A DNA stretch of 64,000 nt, taken from the NCBI GenBank assembly GCA_031363055.1, contig JANLTP010000070.1:1-64000 (forward strand), written 5' to 3'. Origin of the DNA: JANLTP01 sp031363055 (GTDB lineage Bacteria; Pseudomonadota; Gammaproteobacteria; Burkholderiales; Burkholderiaceae_E). Positions within the stretch are counted from its first letter, which is position 1. Each line of letters starts with the position of its first letter. This document shows positions 41,311-49,487 of the stretch, one piece after another. The notes under the pieces are model-generated. The model saw nothing but the letters and a program-made list of their open reading frames with translations. It was not told the DNA's origin and did not search any database. Both the position numbers and the translations under genes were made by a program.

Positions 41311-42324
41311 ATGAACATCGTCGTTACCCACACTGAACCTTCGCTGGCCTTGTCCTGGCAAAGGGCATTGGCCGAGCGATTGCCGCAGGCCAAGGTGCGT
41401 CTCGACGCAGAAGAATCGACAACGTCGAACACTGGCACGGACTCCATAAGTAGCGCAAACACTGACGCCTGCGCCGACGCCGGCACTGACCCCGGCGAGG
41501 ACGCCAGCGCCGCCCAATACGGTGTCGGCTGGCAGCCACCCGATGATTTCTTCATCAGACATCGGCATTTGCGCGCCTTTTTCAGCGCCGCTGCCGGTGT
41601 TGAACATGTCCTGCGGAACCCGGCGCTGCCGCCCGATTTGCCCGTCATCCGACTGGAAGACGCTGGCATGTCCGTTCAAATGATCGAATATTGCTGCCAG
41701 ACCGTCTTCCGGCTACGAGCGCGCAGTGAACAATACGAGCAACAACAAGCGCACAAGCGCTGGCAGGAACTGACGCCCATCGCGCGCAGTGCGCTGCGCA
41801 TCGGTGTGCTCGGGCTCGGCGTACTCGGTACAAGCGTCGCCGCTGCGTTGGTTTCCTTTGGCTACACAGTGTCGGGATTTGCACGCACACACAGGGAGTT
41901 GGCGGGTGTTCGCTGCTATAGCGGTGCCGAGCACCTGGCGGAATTTTTGGCGCGTAGCGATGTGCTGATTTTGCTGGCCCCGCTGACGCCTGAAACGCGC
42001 AGACTATTGAACGCGACTACCCTGGCCAGGTTGCCGCGCGGTGCGTACCTCATCAATGTCGCCCGAGGCGGCCTGATTGACGACGCAGCGCTGCTTTCGG
42101 CACTCGACAGCGGGCACCTCGGTGGCGCCAGTCTCGACGTCTTCGACATTGAGCCTTTACCAACCGAGCACCCTTACTGGACACATCCACGGGTTCGGGT
42201 CACCCCGCATATCTCGGCCATTACCGAGGTTAATGACAGCGCCGATCAGGTGGTTGCTAAACTCGCGGCTTTGCAGGAAGGTCGCTCGGTTACCGGCGCG
42301 GTCAATCGTCGTTTCGGTTATTAA
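41311..42324 (+). CDS. Glyoxylate/hydroxypyruvate reductase A-like D-2-hydroxyacid dehydrogenase
   Basis: The 337-residue enzyme reduces glyoxylate or hydroxypyruvate with NAD(P)H. The Rossmann motif is GVLGLGVLGTSVA. The catalytic Arg lies in NVARGGLIDD, the Glu in DVFDIEPLP and the His in VTPHISAIT. The N-terminal domain (AAAGVEHVL) fits the GhrA group. An acidic, Ser/Thr/Asp-rich insertion (about residues 35-65) looks like an in-frame expansion in a surface loop. The ATG at 41311 fits the family start. A glyoxylate role would agree with the aceK-linked glyoxylate shunt. Confidence 0.88.
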   Translation: MNIVVTHTEPSLALSWQRALAERLPQAKVRLDAEESTTSNTGTDSISSANTDACADAGTDPGEDASAAQYGVGWQPPDDFFIRHRHLRAFFSAAAGVEHVLRNPALPPDLPVIRLEDAGMSVQMIEYCCQTVFRLRARSEQYEQQQAHKRWQELTPIARSALRIGVLGLGVLGTSVAAALVSFGYTVSGFARTHRELAGVRCYSGAEHLAEFLARSDVLILLAPLTPETRRLLNATTLARLPRGAYLINVARGGLIDDAALLSALDSGHLGGASLDVFDIEPLPTEHPYWTHPRVRVTPHISAITEVNDSADQVVAKLAALQEGRSVTGAVNRRFGY

Positions 42325-42433
42325 TTTGGCACACGACTAATTTCGCACTCCTTTGATTGCCCACTCGCTTGATCCGGCACTGCACTCAATTTTGACCATG
42401 CTATCGTTATCCTGATGAATTTGGCTTTCCTGA

Positions 42434-42637
42434 ATGTCTGATCCAGAACCCGTCGTCGTCTCGCCGTGCATCGCGATTTGTCGCGTCGATTCCGCTAAAC
42501 GCTGGTGCGAGGGTTGCTTGCGAACCCTGGACGAGATTGCGGCCTGGGGCAGCCTCTCCAATGCCGGCAAACGGGCGGTTCTGCTCGACGTTGAACAACG
42601 CCGACTGCCGCAGAACGCGTCCGGTGTGTCTGATTAA
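42434..42637 (+). CDS. DUF1289 family small Cys-rich protein
   Basis: The 67-residue protein has the DUF1289 pattern SPCIAICRVDSAKRWCEGC with four Cys, followed by R.LDEIAAWG. It is probably a small metal-binding protein of unknown role. Length is normal for the family. It is convergent with the TonB gene. Confidence 0.9.
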   Translation: MSDPEPVVVSPCIAICRVDSAKRWCEGCLRTLDEIAAWGSLSNAGKRAVLLDVEQRRLPQNASGVSD

Positions 42638-42655
42638 CCCTGCCGCTTAAGAAAC

Positions 42656-43381
42656 TTAATCGCGCGGCAACTCGAACCGATACGGAATCAGCAGGCTCGA
42701 TTGAATCGGCTGGCCGTCGGACGTGGCCGGCTTGAACCGGCACAGCGCCAACGCCTGGCGGGCGGCCTCGTCGAGCCGGTTGTAGCCGCTGGACTTGTCG
42801 ACCTTCGAATCGACCACCCGGCCGTCGGCCGAAATCACCAGGCGCAACACCACGCGGCCCTCCTCCTGCATGCGCTGTGACGCCGGCGGATATTCCGGCT
42901 TGTCACAACTGGCCGACAGTTGGGTAGCGGCCTTCACCTCAGCTTTCGCCGGCGGCGCCGGTGCCGGTGCTGGCGGTGGCGCCGGCTCAGGCTTGGCGGC
43001 CGATGGCGGTGGATCCGGGGTAACGGCGACGATGGCCGGTGGCGGCGCTACGACCGCAACCTCGGCCTTGGGCACAAACGCGGGCGGCGGCGGTGCGACC
43101 GGTTTTGGCGGTGGCGGTGCCAAGGTCTTTTTCGGCGGCGGCGGTTCGCGCTTGGGCGGAGGCGGTGGAGGCGGTGCGGGCGGCGGTGGCTCGATCAGTT
43201 TCGGCGGCTCGATCAGTCGTACCTCGACCGTTTTTTTGACGACATCGACAATCTTGTGCGACAGACCACTGTTCAGCAACCAGATGGCGCCCAGATGCAA
43301 GAACACCACCGCACCAAGACCGGTGGCCGCTTTGCCCGAACGCTGGTGCTGATATCCGTATCCCGCCAATGCTGCCCCCAA
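42656..43381 (-). CDS. TonB-family energy transducer
   Basis: The 241-residue protein has the TonB layout: a short cytoplasmic N-terminus, one membrane anchor (about residues 18-38), a long Pro-rich and Pro-Lys periplasmic spacer (about 55-150) and a C-terminal TonB domain (YPPASQRMQEEGRVVLRL to SSLLIPYRFEL). It would transmit proton-motive force to outer-membrane transporters. No exbB/exbD or receptor genes are adjacent. The ATG at 43381 is followed upstream by a tandem repeat array at 43442. Confidence 0.92.
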   Translation of the reverse strand: MGAALAGYGYQHQRSGKAATGLGAVVFLHLGAIWLLNSGLSHKIVDVVKKTVEVRLIEPPKLIEPPPPAPPPPPPPKREPPPPKKTLAPPPPKPVAPPPPAFVPKAEVAVVAPPPAIVAVTPDPPPSAAKPEPAPPPAPAPAPPAKAEVKAATQLSASCDKPEYPPASQRMQEEGRVVLRLVISADGRVVDSKVDKSSGYNRLDEAARQALALCRFKPATSDGQPIQSSLLIPYRFELPRD

Positions 43382-43441
43382 CGGCCTCCTCGGACCGTGA
43401 GCGCGCGATTATAGAGGCGACGGATTTCTGGACGGCGACCC

Positions 43442-43493
43442 GGCCAGCTCTCTGGCCAGCTCTCTGGCCAACTCTCTGGCCAACTCTCTGGCC
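43442..43493. repeat. 12-bp tandem array (4 copies) between divergent genes
   Basis: GGCCAGCTCTCT (twice) and GGCCAACTCTCT (twice), plus a final GGCC, fill most of the short gap between the TonB gene and the next gene. It could affect the spacing of the divergent promoters. Confidence 0.93.
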
Positions 43494-43514
43494 GTGCAAT
43501 GGTAAGCTGCCAGC

Positions 43515-43997
43515 ATGCCACCCGTTCCCCTGTCACTCGATCCCTTGTCACCCGATCAGCCGTCGCCCGATCACCCATCCCTCGATCAGATGTTCGTCAC
43601 ACCGGTTCGCGGGCCGGCGTATCGACCGTTTTTCAGATATTTCACGTTTTGCGTACTGCTGCAACTGTTTGCTTACGGCTTGTATGCGCTCAATAAAGCC
43701 GGCGAAGTGGCCACGCCCATCCTCGGGTTGCTGGCTATGGCGGCGCTGGTCGTGATGGTCAGCGGCTGGTATATCCTGACCGGCAAAACAACCATCGATC
43801 AGCAAGGCATTCGACAGGACTGGTTTTCGCCGAAAGTTTATCGCTGGCCTGAGATAATCCGGGCTCGAGTCGTCAAATTGCCTGGCTCGGTTCGGCTGGT
43901 TTTGCACACCGGCAACGGCCCCTTCAAGGCAATCCACAGCGGCAATGCCGAGCTTGATCAAGCCTTCAGGCGCATCGCCGATTATTACCGCCAATGA
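43515..43997 (+). CDS. Membrane protein with PH-like C-terminal domain
   Basis: The 160-residue protein has a Pro/Ser/Asp-rich N-terminus (residues 5-25) made by a 15-bp tandem array. Two membrane segments follow (about 40-60 and 68-88), then a PH-like beta domain (TTIDQQGIRQDWFSPKVYRW, then IIRARVVKLPGSVRLVL). Function unknown. The ATG at 43515 has GGTAAG upstream; an ATG at 43590 after the repeats is an alternative start and would remove the repeat-encoded part. Confidence 0.7.
   Translation: MPPVPLSLDPLSPDQPSPDHPSLDQMFVTPVRGPAYRPFFRYFTFCVLLQLFAYGLYALNKAGEVATPILGLLAMAALVVMVSGWYILTGKTTIDQQGIRQDWFSPKVYRWPEIIRARVVKLPGSVRLVLHTGNGPFKAIHSGNAELDQAFRRIADYYRQ
43529..43588 (+). repeat. 15-bp tandem array (4 copies) at a gene start
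   Basis: Units CCTGTCACTCGATCC, CTTGTCACCCGATCA, GCCGTCGCCCGATCA and CCCATCCCTCGATCA encode PLSLD/PLSPD/QPSPD/HPSLD if the upstream ATG is used. Confidence 0.88.
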
Positions 43998-44069
43998 GCC
44001 TCGCAGATCATCGCAACCCTACATAACCACCGCAGCCTCGAAGAATTATGGCCAACCGGTGCACGCCAA

Positions 44070-44996
44070 GTGCCTACCGCTGCAAACCCATGGCCGCCCG
44101 GGGTGCACTTTATCGAACGCGATTGGTTATCCTCGAACCTGGTGCTGATGTTCGACGCCGACGGCGCTAGCCTGATCGACTCGGGTTACGGCAAACATGC
44201 CAGCCTGACCGAGGCATTGATCCAGAATCAACTGCAGGCAAACCACAGCAGTGGTCTGCTGCGGGTCATCAACACGCACCTGCATTCCGATCATTGCGGC
44301 GGCAACGCACCATTGCGACGCACATTTGGCTGCCGAATTCGCATTCCACTGACCGACGCCCTGACAGTAGCAAACTGGGATGACGCACAGATGGAGCACA
44401 CGCGCCTCGGTCAACGTATTGAACGATTTACGGCCGATGAGTTTGCCGAGCCCGGCGAGCAATGGTCGCTGGGCGGCGTGAGCTGGCAGGTGCTCGCCGC
44501 GCCGGGTCACGACCCACATTCGTTGATGTTGTATTGCGCTTCGCATGGCATTCTGATCTCGGCCGATGCGTTTTGGGAGAATGGTTTCGGGATCAATTTT
44601 CCGGCCCTGTCCGGCGATCTCAACGGCTTCAATGAACAGCGCGCCGTGCTCGATCTGATCGCGCAATTGCCCATCAAGTTCATAATTCCCGGGCATGGCC
44701 GAATGTTCTGCGAGCTCAAGGCGGCGTTGCAGCGTGCCTATGATCGTCTTGCGGCCTTTGAGGCCGATCCGGTACGCCACGCCCGCTATGCCCTGAAGGC
44801 GCTGATCAAGTTTCAAATGCTCGAGTGCGAGCGCATCGATGAGCAGGAACTGCTGGCACGATTGGAGGCGACCGAAATGATGCAGCGCTGCGCCGCCCTG
44901 ACGCATCGAGCCACGCGTCTGGCCTGCGTCGAATCGATCGACGAGCTGGTTGCACGATCGACGCTCAAGCGCCACGAAGGGCAGGTGTTGAATTGA
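44070..44996 (+). CDS. MBL-fold metallo-hydrolase
   Basis: The 308-residue protein has the metallo-beta-lactamase metal site HLHSDHCGG (residues about 70-78), a further His in AAPGHDPHS, an Asp in ISADAF and a C-terminal His in IIPGHG. It belongs to the glyoxalase II-like hydrolases; the substrate is unknown, possibly a thioester. Start is a GTG at 44070. Its TGA overlaps the ATG of the next gene (TGATG). Confidence 0.87.
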   Translation: MPTAANPWPPGVHFIERDWLSSNLVLMFDADGASLIDSGYGKHASLTEALIQNQLQANHSSGLLRVINTHLHSDHCGGNAPLRRTFGCRIRIPLTDALTVANWDDAQMEHTRLGQRIERFTADEFAEPGEQWSLGGVSWQVLAAPGHDPHSLMLYCASHGILISADAFWENGFGINFPALSGDLNGFNEQRAVLDLIAQLPIKFIIPGHGRMFCELKAALQRAYDRLAAFEADPVRHARYALKALIKFQMLECERIDEQELLARLEATEMMQRCAALTHRATRLACVESIDELVARSTLKRHEGQVLN

Positions 44997-45454
44997 TGAT
45001 CGCCGGGTTTTCGCGTTCACTGGCGTCGGCGCCCCCTTTAGCGTTAGGGCTGGGCCTGGGCGGACTGATCCCGTTCATCGGGCTGACGGCGCTGACGGTC
45101 TTCTGGCCACAAACCTGGTACGCCTACTGGCTGACCACCGAGCTCCAATACGGCGCGGTCATCCTGTCCTTCGTCGGTGCCCTGCACTGGGGCATCGCTG
45201 TTGAACTCGGGCGGCAAGCACAGCCGGTTGTGGCTCGATATATCTGGAGCGTACTGCCCGCGCTGATCGCCTGGGTCTCCTTGCAATTTCCACTCTGGAG
45301 CGCATTACAGTTACAAGCGGCAGCACTGATTCTGTGCTATATCGTTGATCGAAGAATGCTGGCAGAGCCGCAGGTGCCTTCATGGCTGTTGTCGTTGCGG
45401 CTGCTGCTTACCGTCGTAGCCGCAGCCTGCTTGTTGATCTCCAGCCTGGTCTAA
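44996..45454 (+). CDS. DUF3429 family membrane protein
   Basis: The 152-residue protein has about four or five hydrophobic helices with the DUF3429 pattern LGLGGLIPFIGLTAL, then YGAVILSFVGALHWG. The family consists of small inner-membrane proteins of unknown function. It is coupled to the MBL gene by a TGATG overlap. Its stop codon lies in the first copy of a 14-bp tandem array. Confidence 0.88.
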   Translation: MIAGFSRSLASAPPLALGLGLGGLIPFIGLTALTVFWPQTWYAYWLTTELQYGAVILSFVGALHWGIAVELGRQAQPVVARYIWSVLPALIAWVSLQFPLWSALQLQAAALILCYIVDRRMLAEPQVPSWLLSLRLLLTVVAAACLLISSLV

Positions 45455-45483
45455 CTTGCCTGGTCTAACTTGCCTGGTCTGAC
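45442..45483. repeat. 14-bp tandem array (3 copies) duplicating a stop codon
   Basis: CAGCCTGGTCTAAC, TTGCCTGGTCTAAC and TTGCCTGGTCTGAC are consecutive. The first copy contains the final Leu-Val codons and the TAA stop of the DUF3429 gene, so the gene end itself has been duplicated. Confidence 0.92.
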
Positions 45484-45531
45484 TCATTCACGAGTGCCGA
45501 TGAATATTCGCCAACCAAACTGCAAAATCGC

Positions 45532-46110
45532 ATGAGACCGCTTGAGGAAATGGTTCGACGTCGGCGCCGAGCATCTCTTGGCATTATCGTTTCGAGCGTG
45601 AGCTTCCTTGCCTTGTCCACGGTTGCGTCCGGCGCGGCGGCCTGGCCCTGGGACCCGCAGAACTGGATCGAGGCGAAAGAATTGGTTCATAGGAAATTCC
45701 CCAAGGCACCTGGCATCACGGTCCCTGAACTCAAGGCCTGGCTTGATGATTCGTCGCGTGCGAAGCCCTTGTTGATCGATGCACGCAGCCGCCGCGAATA
45801 TGACGACAGCCAATTGCTGGGCGCTCAGCATGCCGAAACTTTGGGTGCAGCGTTGACGCTGCTCGAGAGCCGTCGCAAGGACACACCGCTGGTCGTCTAT
45901 TGCTCGGTCGGCTATCGATCCGGCGCCATCGTCGAAGGATTGATCAAGAACGGCTACAGCCAAGTGAAGAATCTCGAGGGTTCGTTATTCGAATGGGCCA
46001 ACTCCGGCCTGCCGGTGTATCAGGCAGGCCGAATTGTCACCAAAGTTCATCCTTACAGCTCGAGCTGGGGTCGGTTGCTGAATCGGGAACTCTGGTCGGT
46101 TGAACCTTGA
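45532..46110 (+). CDS. Membrane-anchored or exported rhodanese-like protein
   Basis: The 192-residue protein has a basic N-terminus (RRRRRAS) and one hydrophobic segment (about 16-36), then a single rhodanese domain. It carries DARSRREYDDSQLLGAQHAE and the active-site loop CSVGYRSG with its Cys. Such domains transfer sulfur to thiophilic acceptors; the exported location is inferred from the N-terminus. It is convergent with the SDR gene 12 bases after its stop. Confidence 0.87.
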   Translation: MRPLEEMVRRRRRASLGIIVSSVSFLALSTVASGAAAWPWDPQNWIEAKELVHRKFPKAPGITVPELKAWLDDSSRAKPLLIDARSRREYDDSQLLGAQHAETLGAALTLLESRRKDTPLVVYCSVGYRSGAIVEGLIKNGYSQVKNLEGSLFEWANSGLPVYQAGRIVTKVHPYSSSWGRLLNRELWSVEP

Positions 46111-46122
46111 GAATGTGGACCG

Positions 46123-46911
46123 TCAAACCACCATCGGCACACCTACCCCATCCATGCCGATGATCACCCCACTCACATAACTCGCCTGATTCGAGGCGAG
46201 AAACAACACCACGTTGGCAATTTCCTCGGGCTCAGCCAATCGACCCAACGCCGTGCGGCCGGTGGCGCGCTTCAGTGCCTCTTCGGCGCTGATGCCGGAT
46301 AACCGTTGCTCGGCCGCAAAGCCCTCCTTGAGCCGATCGGTCAAGGTCGCGCCCGGGTTGATCGCATTGACCCGTACACCCATCGCGCCATAAGCGTTGG
46401 CCAGGCCGGCGGTCGCCAGCATCAACGCTGCATTGGCCGCGCCGCCGGGCAAATGAATGGCGCTGGCGACTTTGCCGCCGGCACCAATAATGTTGACGAT
46501 GGCGCCCTGTTTGCGCGCGCCCATGCGCTTGATGACCGGGTCAATGATGTTGATGTAGGAAAAGTACTTGGCATTCATCGCGGCCGCCCAGATCTCGGGT
46601 GTCAGCTCGGCGGCCGGGGTGCGCTTGGCGGCACCGGCCGAGGTCACCAGCACATCAACCGGACCGAATGATTTTTCAGCCGCTTCCAGGACGGCTAGAG
46701 CGACTGGCGCCTGGCTCAGATCGCCTGAGTGAGTTGCCAGCCGATCGGTACCGACGTTGAGCTTGCGTACCGCGGCTTCGAGGTTGGCGCGATCACGCGA
46801 GTTGATTGAAACGCGCGCGCCTTCGGCCAGAAACGCCTGCGCGCAAGCCAGGCCAATGCCCTTGCTGCCACCGGTGATCAACACATGTTTATCAGTCAGA
46901 TTCAGATTCAT
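46123..46911 (-). CDS. SDR-family protein lacking the YxxxK motif
   Basis: The 262-residue protein has a classical SDR Rossmann start (VLITGGSKGIGLACAQ) and INPGATLTDR, but the catalytic Ser-Tyr-Lys positions look replaced: NIIGAGG at the Ser region and HLPGGAANAALML where Y-x-x-x-K is expected. It may therefore bind cofactor without the normal proton relay, or use other residues. Divergent from the GNAT gene with a short shared promoter region. Confidence 0.82.
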   Translation of the reverse strand: MNLNLTDKHVLITGGSKGIGLACAQAFLAEGARVSINSRDRANLEAAVRKLNVGTDRLATHSGDLSQAPVALAVLEAAEKSFGPVDVLVTSAGAAKRTPAAELTPEIWAAAMNAKYFSYINIIDPVIKRMGARKQGAIVNIIGAGGKVASAIHLPGGAANAALMLATAGLANAYGAMGVRVNAINPGATLTDRLKEGFAAEQRLSGISAEEALKRATGRTALGRLAEPEEIANVVLFLASNQASYVSGVIIGMDGVGVPMVV

Positions 46912-46968
46912 AAAGCCTCTCCTGTTGTTAAAATCGGTGCGTTTACGGGCAAGGTTACACTAGCCAAT

Positions 46969-47499
46969 ATGAGCACTGCCATTTTGATTCGCGATTCAGC
47001 GCCCGCCGATCTGGCCGAGATTCAAGCCATCTACGCCCATCATGTGCTGACCGGTACCGCCTCGTTCGAACTCGATCCGCCGAGCCTGCAAGAGATGCGC
47101 GATCGACGCGACAACGTTCTGCAAAATGGTTTTCCTTACCTGACGGCAACCCGCGACGACCGCGTCGTAGGTTATGCCTATGCCAACTTTTTCCGGACAC
47201 GGCCAGCCTATCGATTCACGGTCGAGAACTCGATCTACCTGGCACCCGATCATATCGGCCAGGGGATCGGCAAGATGTTGCTGAGCGAGTTGCTGGTGCG
47301 CTGCGAAGCCGTTGGCTGCCGGCAAATGGTCGCTGTGATCGGTGACTCTGCCAACACCGGTTCAATTGGTCTGCATGCCGCGATGGGGTTCCGCTTTGCC
47401 GGCGTTTTACGAGCGTCGGGCTGGAAATTCAATCGATGGCTCGATACCGTCAGCATGCAGCGCGATCTGGGCAAGGGCGACTCGAGCGCAGCCTCCTAG
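46969..47499 (+). CDS. GNAT N-acetyltransferase, phosphinothricin acetyltransferase-like
   Basis: The 176-residue protein follows the Pat/MnaT pattern: IRDSAPADLAEIQAIYAHHV, TGTASFELDPPS, GYAYANFFRTRPAYRFTVEN, acetyl-CoA loop HIGQGIGKML, and IGDSANTGSIGLHAAMGF. Family members N-acetylate phosphinothricin, methionine sulfone or similar amino acids. The ATG at 46969 fits the family start. The longer open frame to 46885 overlaps the SDR start and is rejected. Confidence 0.9.
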   Translation: MSTAILIRDSAPADLAEIQAIYAHHVLTGTASFELDPPSLQEMRDRRDNVLQNGFPYLTATRDDRVVGYAYANFFRTRPAYRFTVENSIYLAPDHIGQGIGKMLLSELLVRCEAVGCRQMVAVIGDSANTGSIGLHAAMGFRFAGVLRASGWKFNRWLDTVSMQRDLGKGDSSAAS

Positions 47500-47511
47500 A
47501 TTCAAGGCGCA

Positions 47512-48807
47512 CTATTTCGCGCCGATCGCCTCCAGCTTCGCGAGCGGCAGACTCTCGGCAATCTTGCGTGCCGCCGCCAGGTTCATGCCGGCGCCTTCAA
47601 CCTCAACCATGACACCGTTGGCGAGCACCAGCGAATATTCAACATCGTTGCTGCCCTTGTTGACCTGTTCGCGGACGGTTCGATTGCCCTGCTTGTAGAC
47701 TTTTTCGGTCATGCTGCTGTTGTCTTTTTCGCCGGTGACATTGACCCAGCCGGCCAGCGACATCAAGCCGGCCAGACCACCGGTATCGGCGATCTTGATT
47801 TCAACGCGCCGCTCGCCGGCCTTGTAGACCGCCTCGGCCATCGAGCCCTTGATACCCATGGCGCTGCCGTCCTTGGTTTCGAAACTCTCGCGCTTCAGAT
47901 CGCCAAGCGTCTCGGGCAGCATCTCCTTGAGCATCGCTGCGGACACCGGTTCGCGGCCGCCGGCCAGACCGGCCAAGGCGCCCAGCGCTTCGGCGACGGC
48001 TTTACCCGCCTCGGCCGGATTGGCGGGCTTGGCGGCTTTAGATCCGTCGGCCATTTTCGACGCATCGCCCGACTTGGCGTCATCAGTCGATCGGGTCGCC
48101 GCTTCCATCTTCTTGCCGGCCGCTTCCAACTTTTTGGTCGCTTCCTGGATTTTCTTGCTGTCGATGGTGATTTCGCCGCCTGGCGTCTTGATCGAGATCG
48201 TGCCACCGCCGGCATCACCCGATTTGTCCATCCGTCCCGACGGTCCGCCAAAACAGGACGACAGCATCGCCATCAAAAGACCGGCGACAAATCCACAGAC
48301 CACCAACACCGCCATGTACGGCAGGGTCTTTTCAGGCGGGTTCTTCATCATCACTGGCAGACCGACATAAATCGTGTACAGCGCGTAAAAACTGGCCAGC
48401 AATACGAGGATCGACAACATCGGAAACAGATACAGCACGGCCGCCACCAAACTGGCCGTACTGCCATAGGCGACCAGCTTGAACGCATTGTTCATATTCT
48501 TCTGGCCGCCAAACTTCGGCGCCAAGGCGTCGACGATCAGCGCAATGACATAGAACATGGCCAAGGTCAGCGCAAAGGTGACCACGGCTTGCATGAGGCC
48601 GCTGAAAAAGCCGGTTCGCACGGTGATGCCGCCGAAACTCATGCCGAAAACCGACATGCTGACGAACAGTGCCACCGGTCCAATGGCGGCCAGATAAATC
48701 AGGTAGTTCTTGTAGATCGAAGCGACGTCCTGAGATTCGGCTTCAATGACCGGCCACTCGGTTTTGGGTGATAAAATTATGGCTTTGACGCGATCAACTA
48801 TTCCCAT
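47512..48807 (-). CDS. Yip1-family membrane protein with soluble C-terminal half
   Basis: The 431-residue protein begins with a bacterial Yip1 region: IILSPKTEWPVIE, then five hydrophobic segments to about residue 190, with AFKLVAYGSTASLVAAVLY. The C-terminal half is soluble: a Lys/Ala-rich stretch around KKIQEATKKLEAAGKKMEAA that may form a coiled coil, then a beta-rich domain. The Yip1 part is membrane-embedded; no biochemical function is known for bacterial members. It ends 12 bases from the convergent GNAT gene. Confidence 0.8.
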   Translation of the reverse strand: MGIVDRVKAIILSPKTEWPVIEAESQDVASIYKNYLIYLAAIGPVALFVSMSVFGMSFGGITVRTGFFSGLMQAVVTFALTLAMFYVIALIVDALAPKFGGQKNMNNAFKLVAYGSTASLVAAVLYLFPMLSILVLLASFYALYTIYVGLPVMMKNPPEKTLPYMAVLVVCGFVAGLLMAMLSSCFGGPSGRMDKSGDAGGGTISIKTPGGEITIDSKKIQEATKKLEAAGKKMEAATRSTDDAKSGDASKMADGSKAAKPANPAEAGKAVAEALGALAGLAGGREPVSAAMLKEMLPETLGDLKRESFETKDGSAMGIKGSMAEAVYKAGERRVEIKIADTGGLAGLMSLAGWVNVTGEKDNSSMTEKVYKQGNRTVREQVNKGSNDVEYSLVLANGVMVEVEGAGMNLAAARKIAESLPLAKLEAIGAK

Positions 48808-48904
48808 CTCATTTCCCTCACTTCAGTCAAGAATAGCTCAGCGCCGCGTCAAATGAAACCTTTTTTAACCGAAGGTCGCGCGGGTATGGCGGCGGGGCAG
48901 GGCA

Positions 48905-49480
48905 CTAGTTCCAACGCGCTCTGGGCCGAGCCGCTTGTACCTCGGTCAAGGCCGAGACCTCGTGAACACCGGCTCGGCTACGAATCGCCAACTCGACGTA
49001 TTGGTCGGTGCCGCGACTTTTACCCCTGAGGTCTTCATCACTAAGTTCGCGGACCACCCGCCCCGGTATACCGGTCACCAGTACCCGTGGCGGTATCCGG
49101 GCGTTCATTTTGATGAGCGCCATCGCCGCGATGATGGTCTGGTCGCCAATCACGGCGCGATCCAGCACCACCGCATTCATGCCGACCAGCACCTCACGAC
49201 CGACGTGACAGCCGTGGATGATGGCGCCATGGCCGATGTGGCTGCGCTCATCCATGATGCAATCGAAGTCCGGCAAGGAATGGACCACACAGTTATCTTG
49301 CAGATTGGACTCACGGCGCAGTTCGATCCGGCCAAAGTCACCGCGCATGACCGCACCGGCGCCGATATAACAGCCTTCGGAAACGATGACGTCGCCAATC
49401 AGTACTGCACTCGGATGCACATAAGCGCTGGCATGCACGACCGGCACAATGCCTTCGAAACTATAGACCCGAACCGTCAC
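48905..49480 (-). CDS. Gamma carbonic anhydrase-like hexapeptide protein
   Basis: The 191-residue left-handed beta-helix protein resembles gamma-class carbonic anhydrase/PaaY proteins: GDVIVSEGCYIGAGAVMRGDFG, the metal-type His in VVHSLPD and HIGHGAIIHGC. It could hydrate CO2 or act as a thioesterase-like PaaY protein. GTG at 49480 is chosen because it begins the domain (TVRVYSFEGIVPV) and lies seven bases after the stop of the upstream SDR gene; a longer in-frame extension would overlap that gene. Confidence 0.85.
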   Translation of the reverse strand: MTVRVYSFEGIVPVVHASAYVHPSAVLIGDVIVSEGCYIGAGAVMRGDFGRIELRRESNLQDNCVVHSLPDFDCIMDERSHIGHGAIIHGCHVGREVLVGMNAVVLDRAVIGDQTIIAAMALIKMNARIPPRVLVTGIPGRVVRELSDEDLRGKSRGTDQYVELAIRSRAGVHEVSALTEVQAARPRARWN

Positions 49481-49487
49481 ATTCGAG

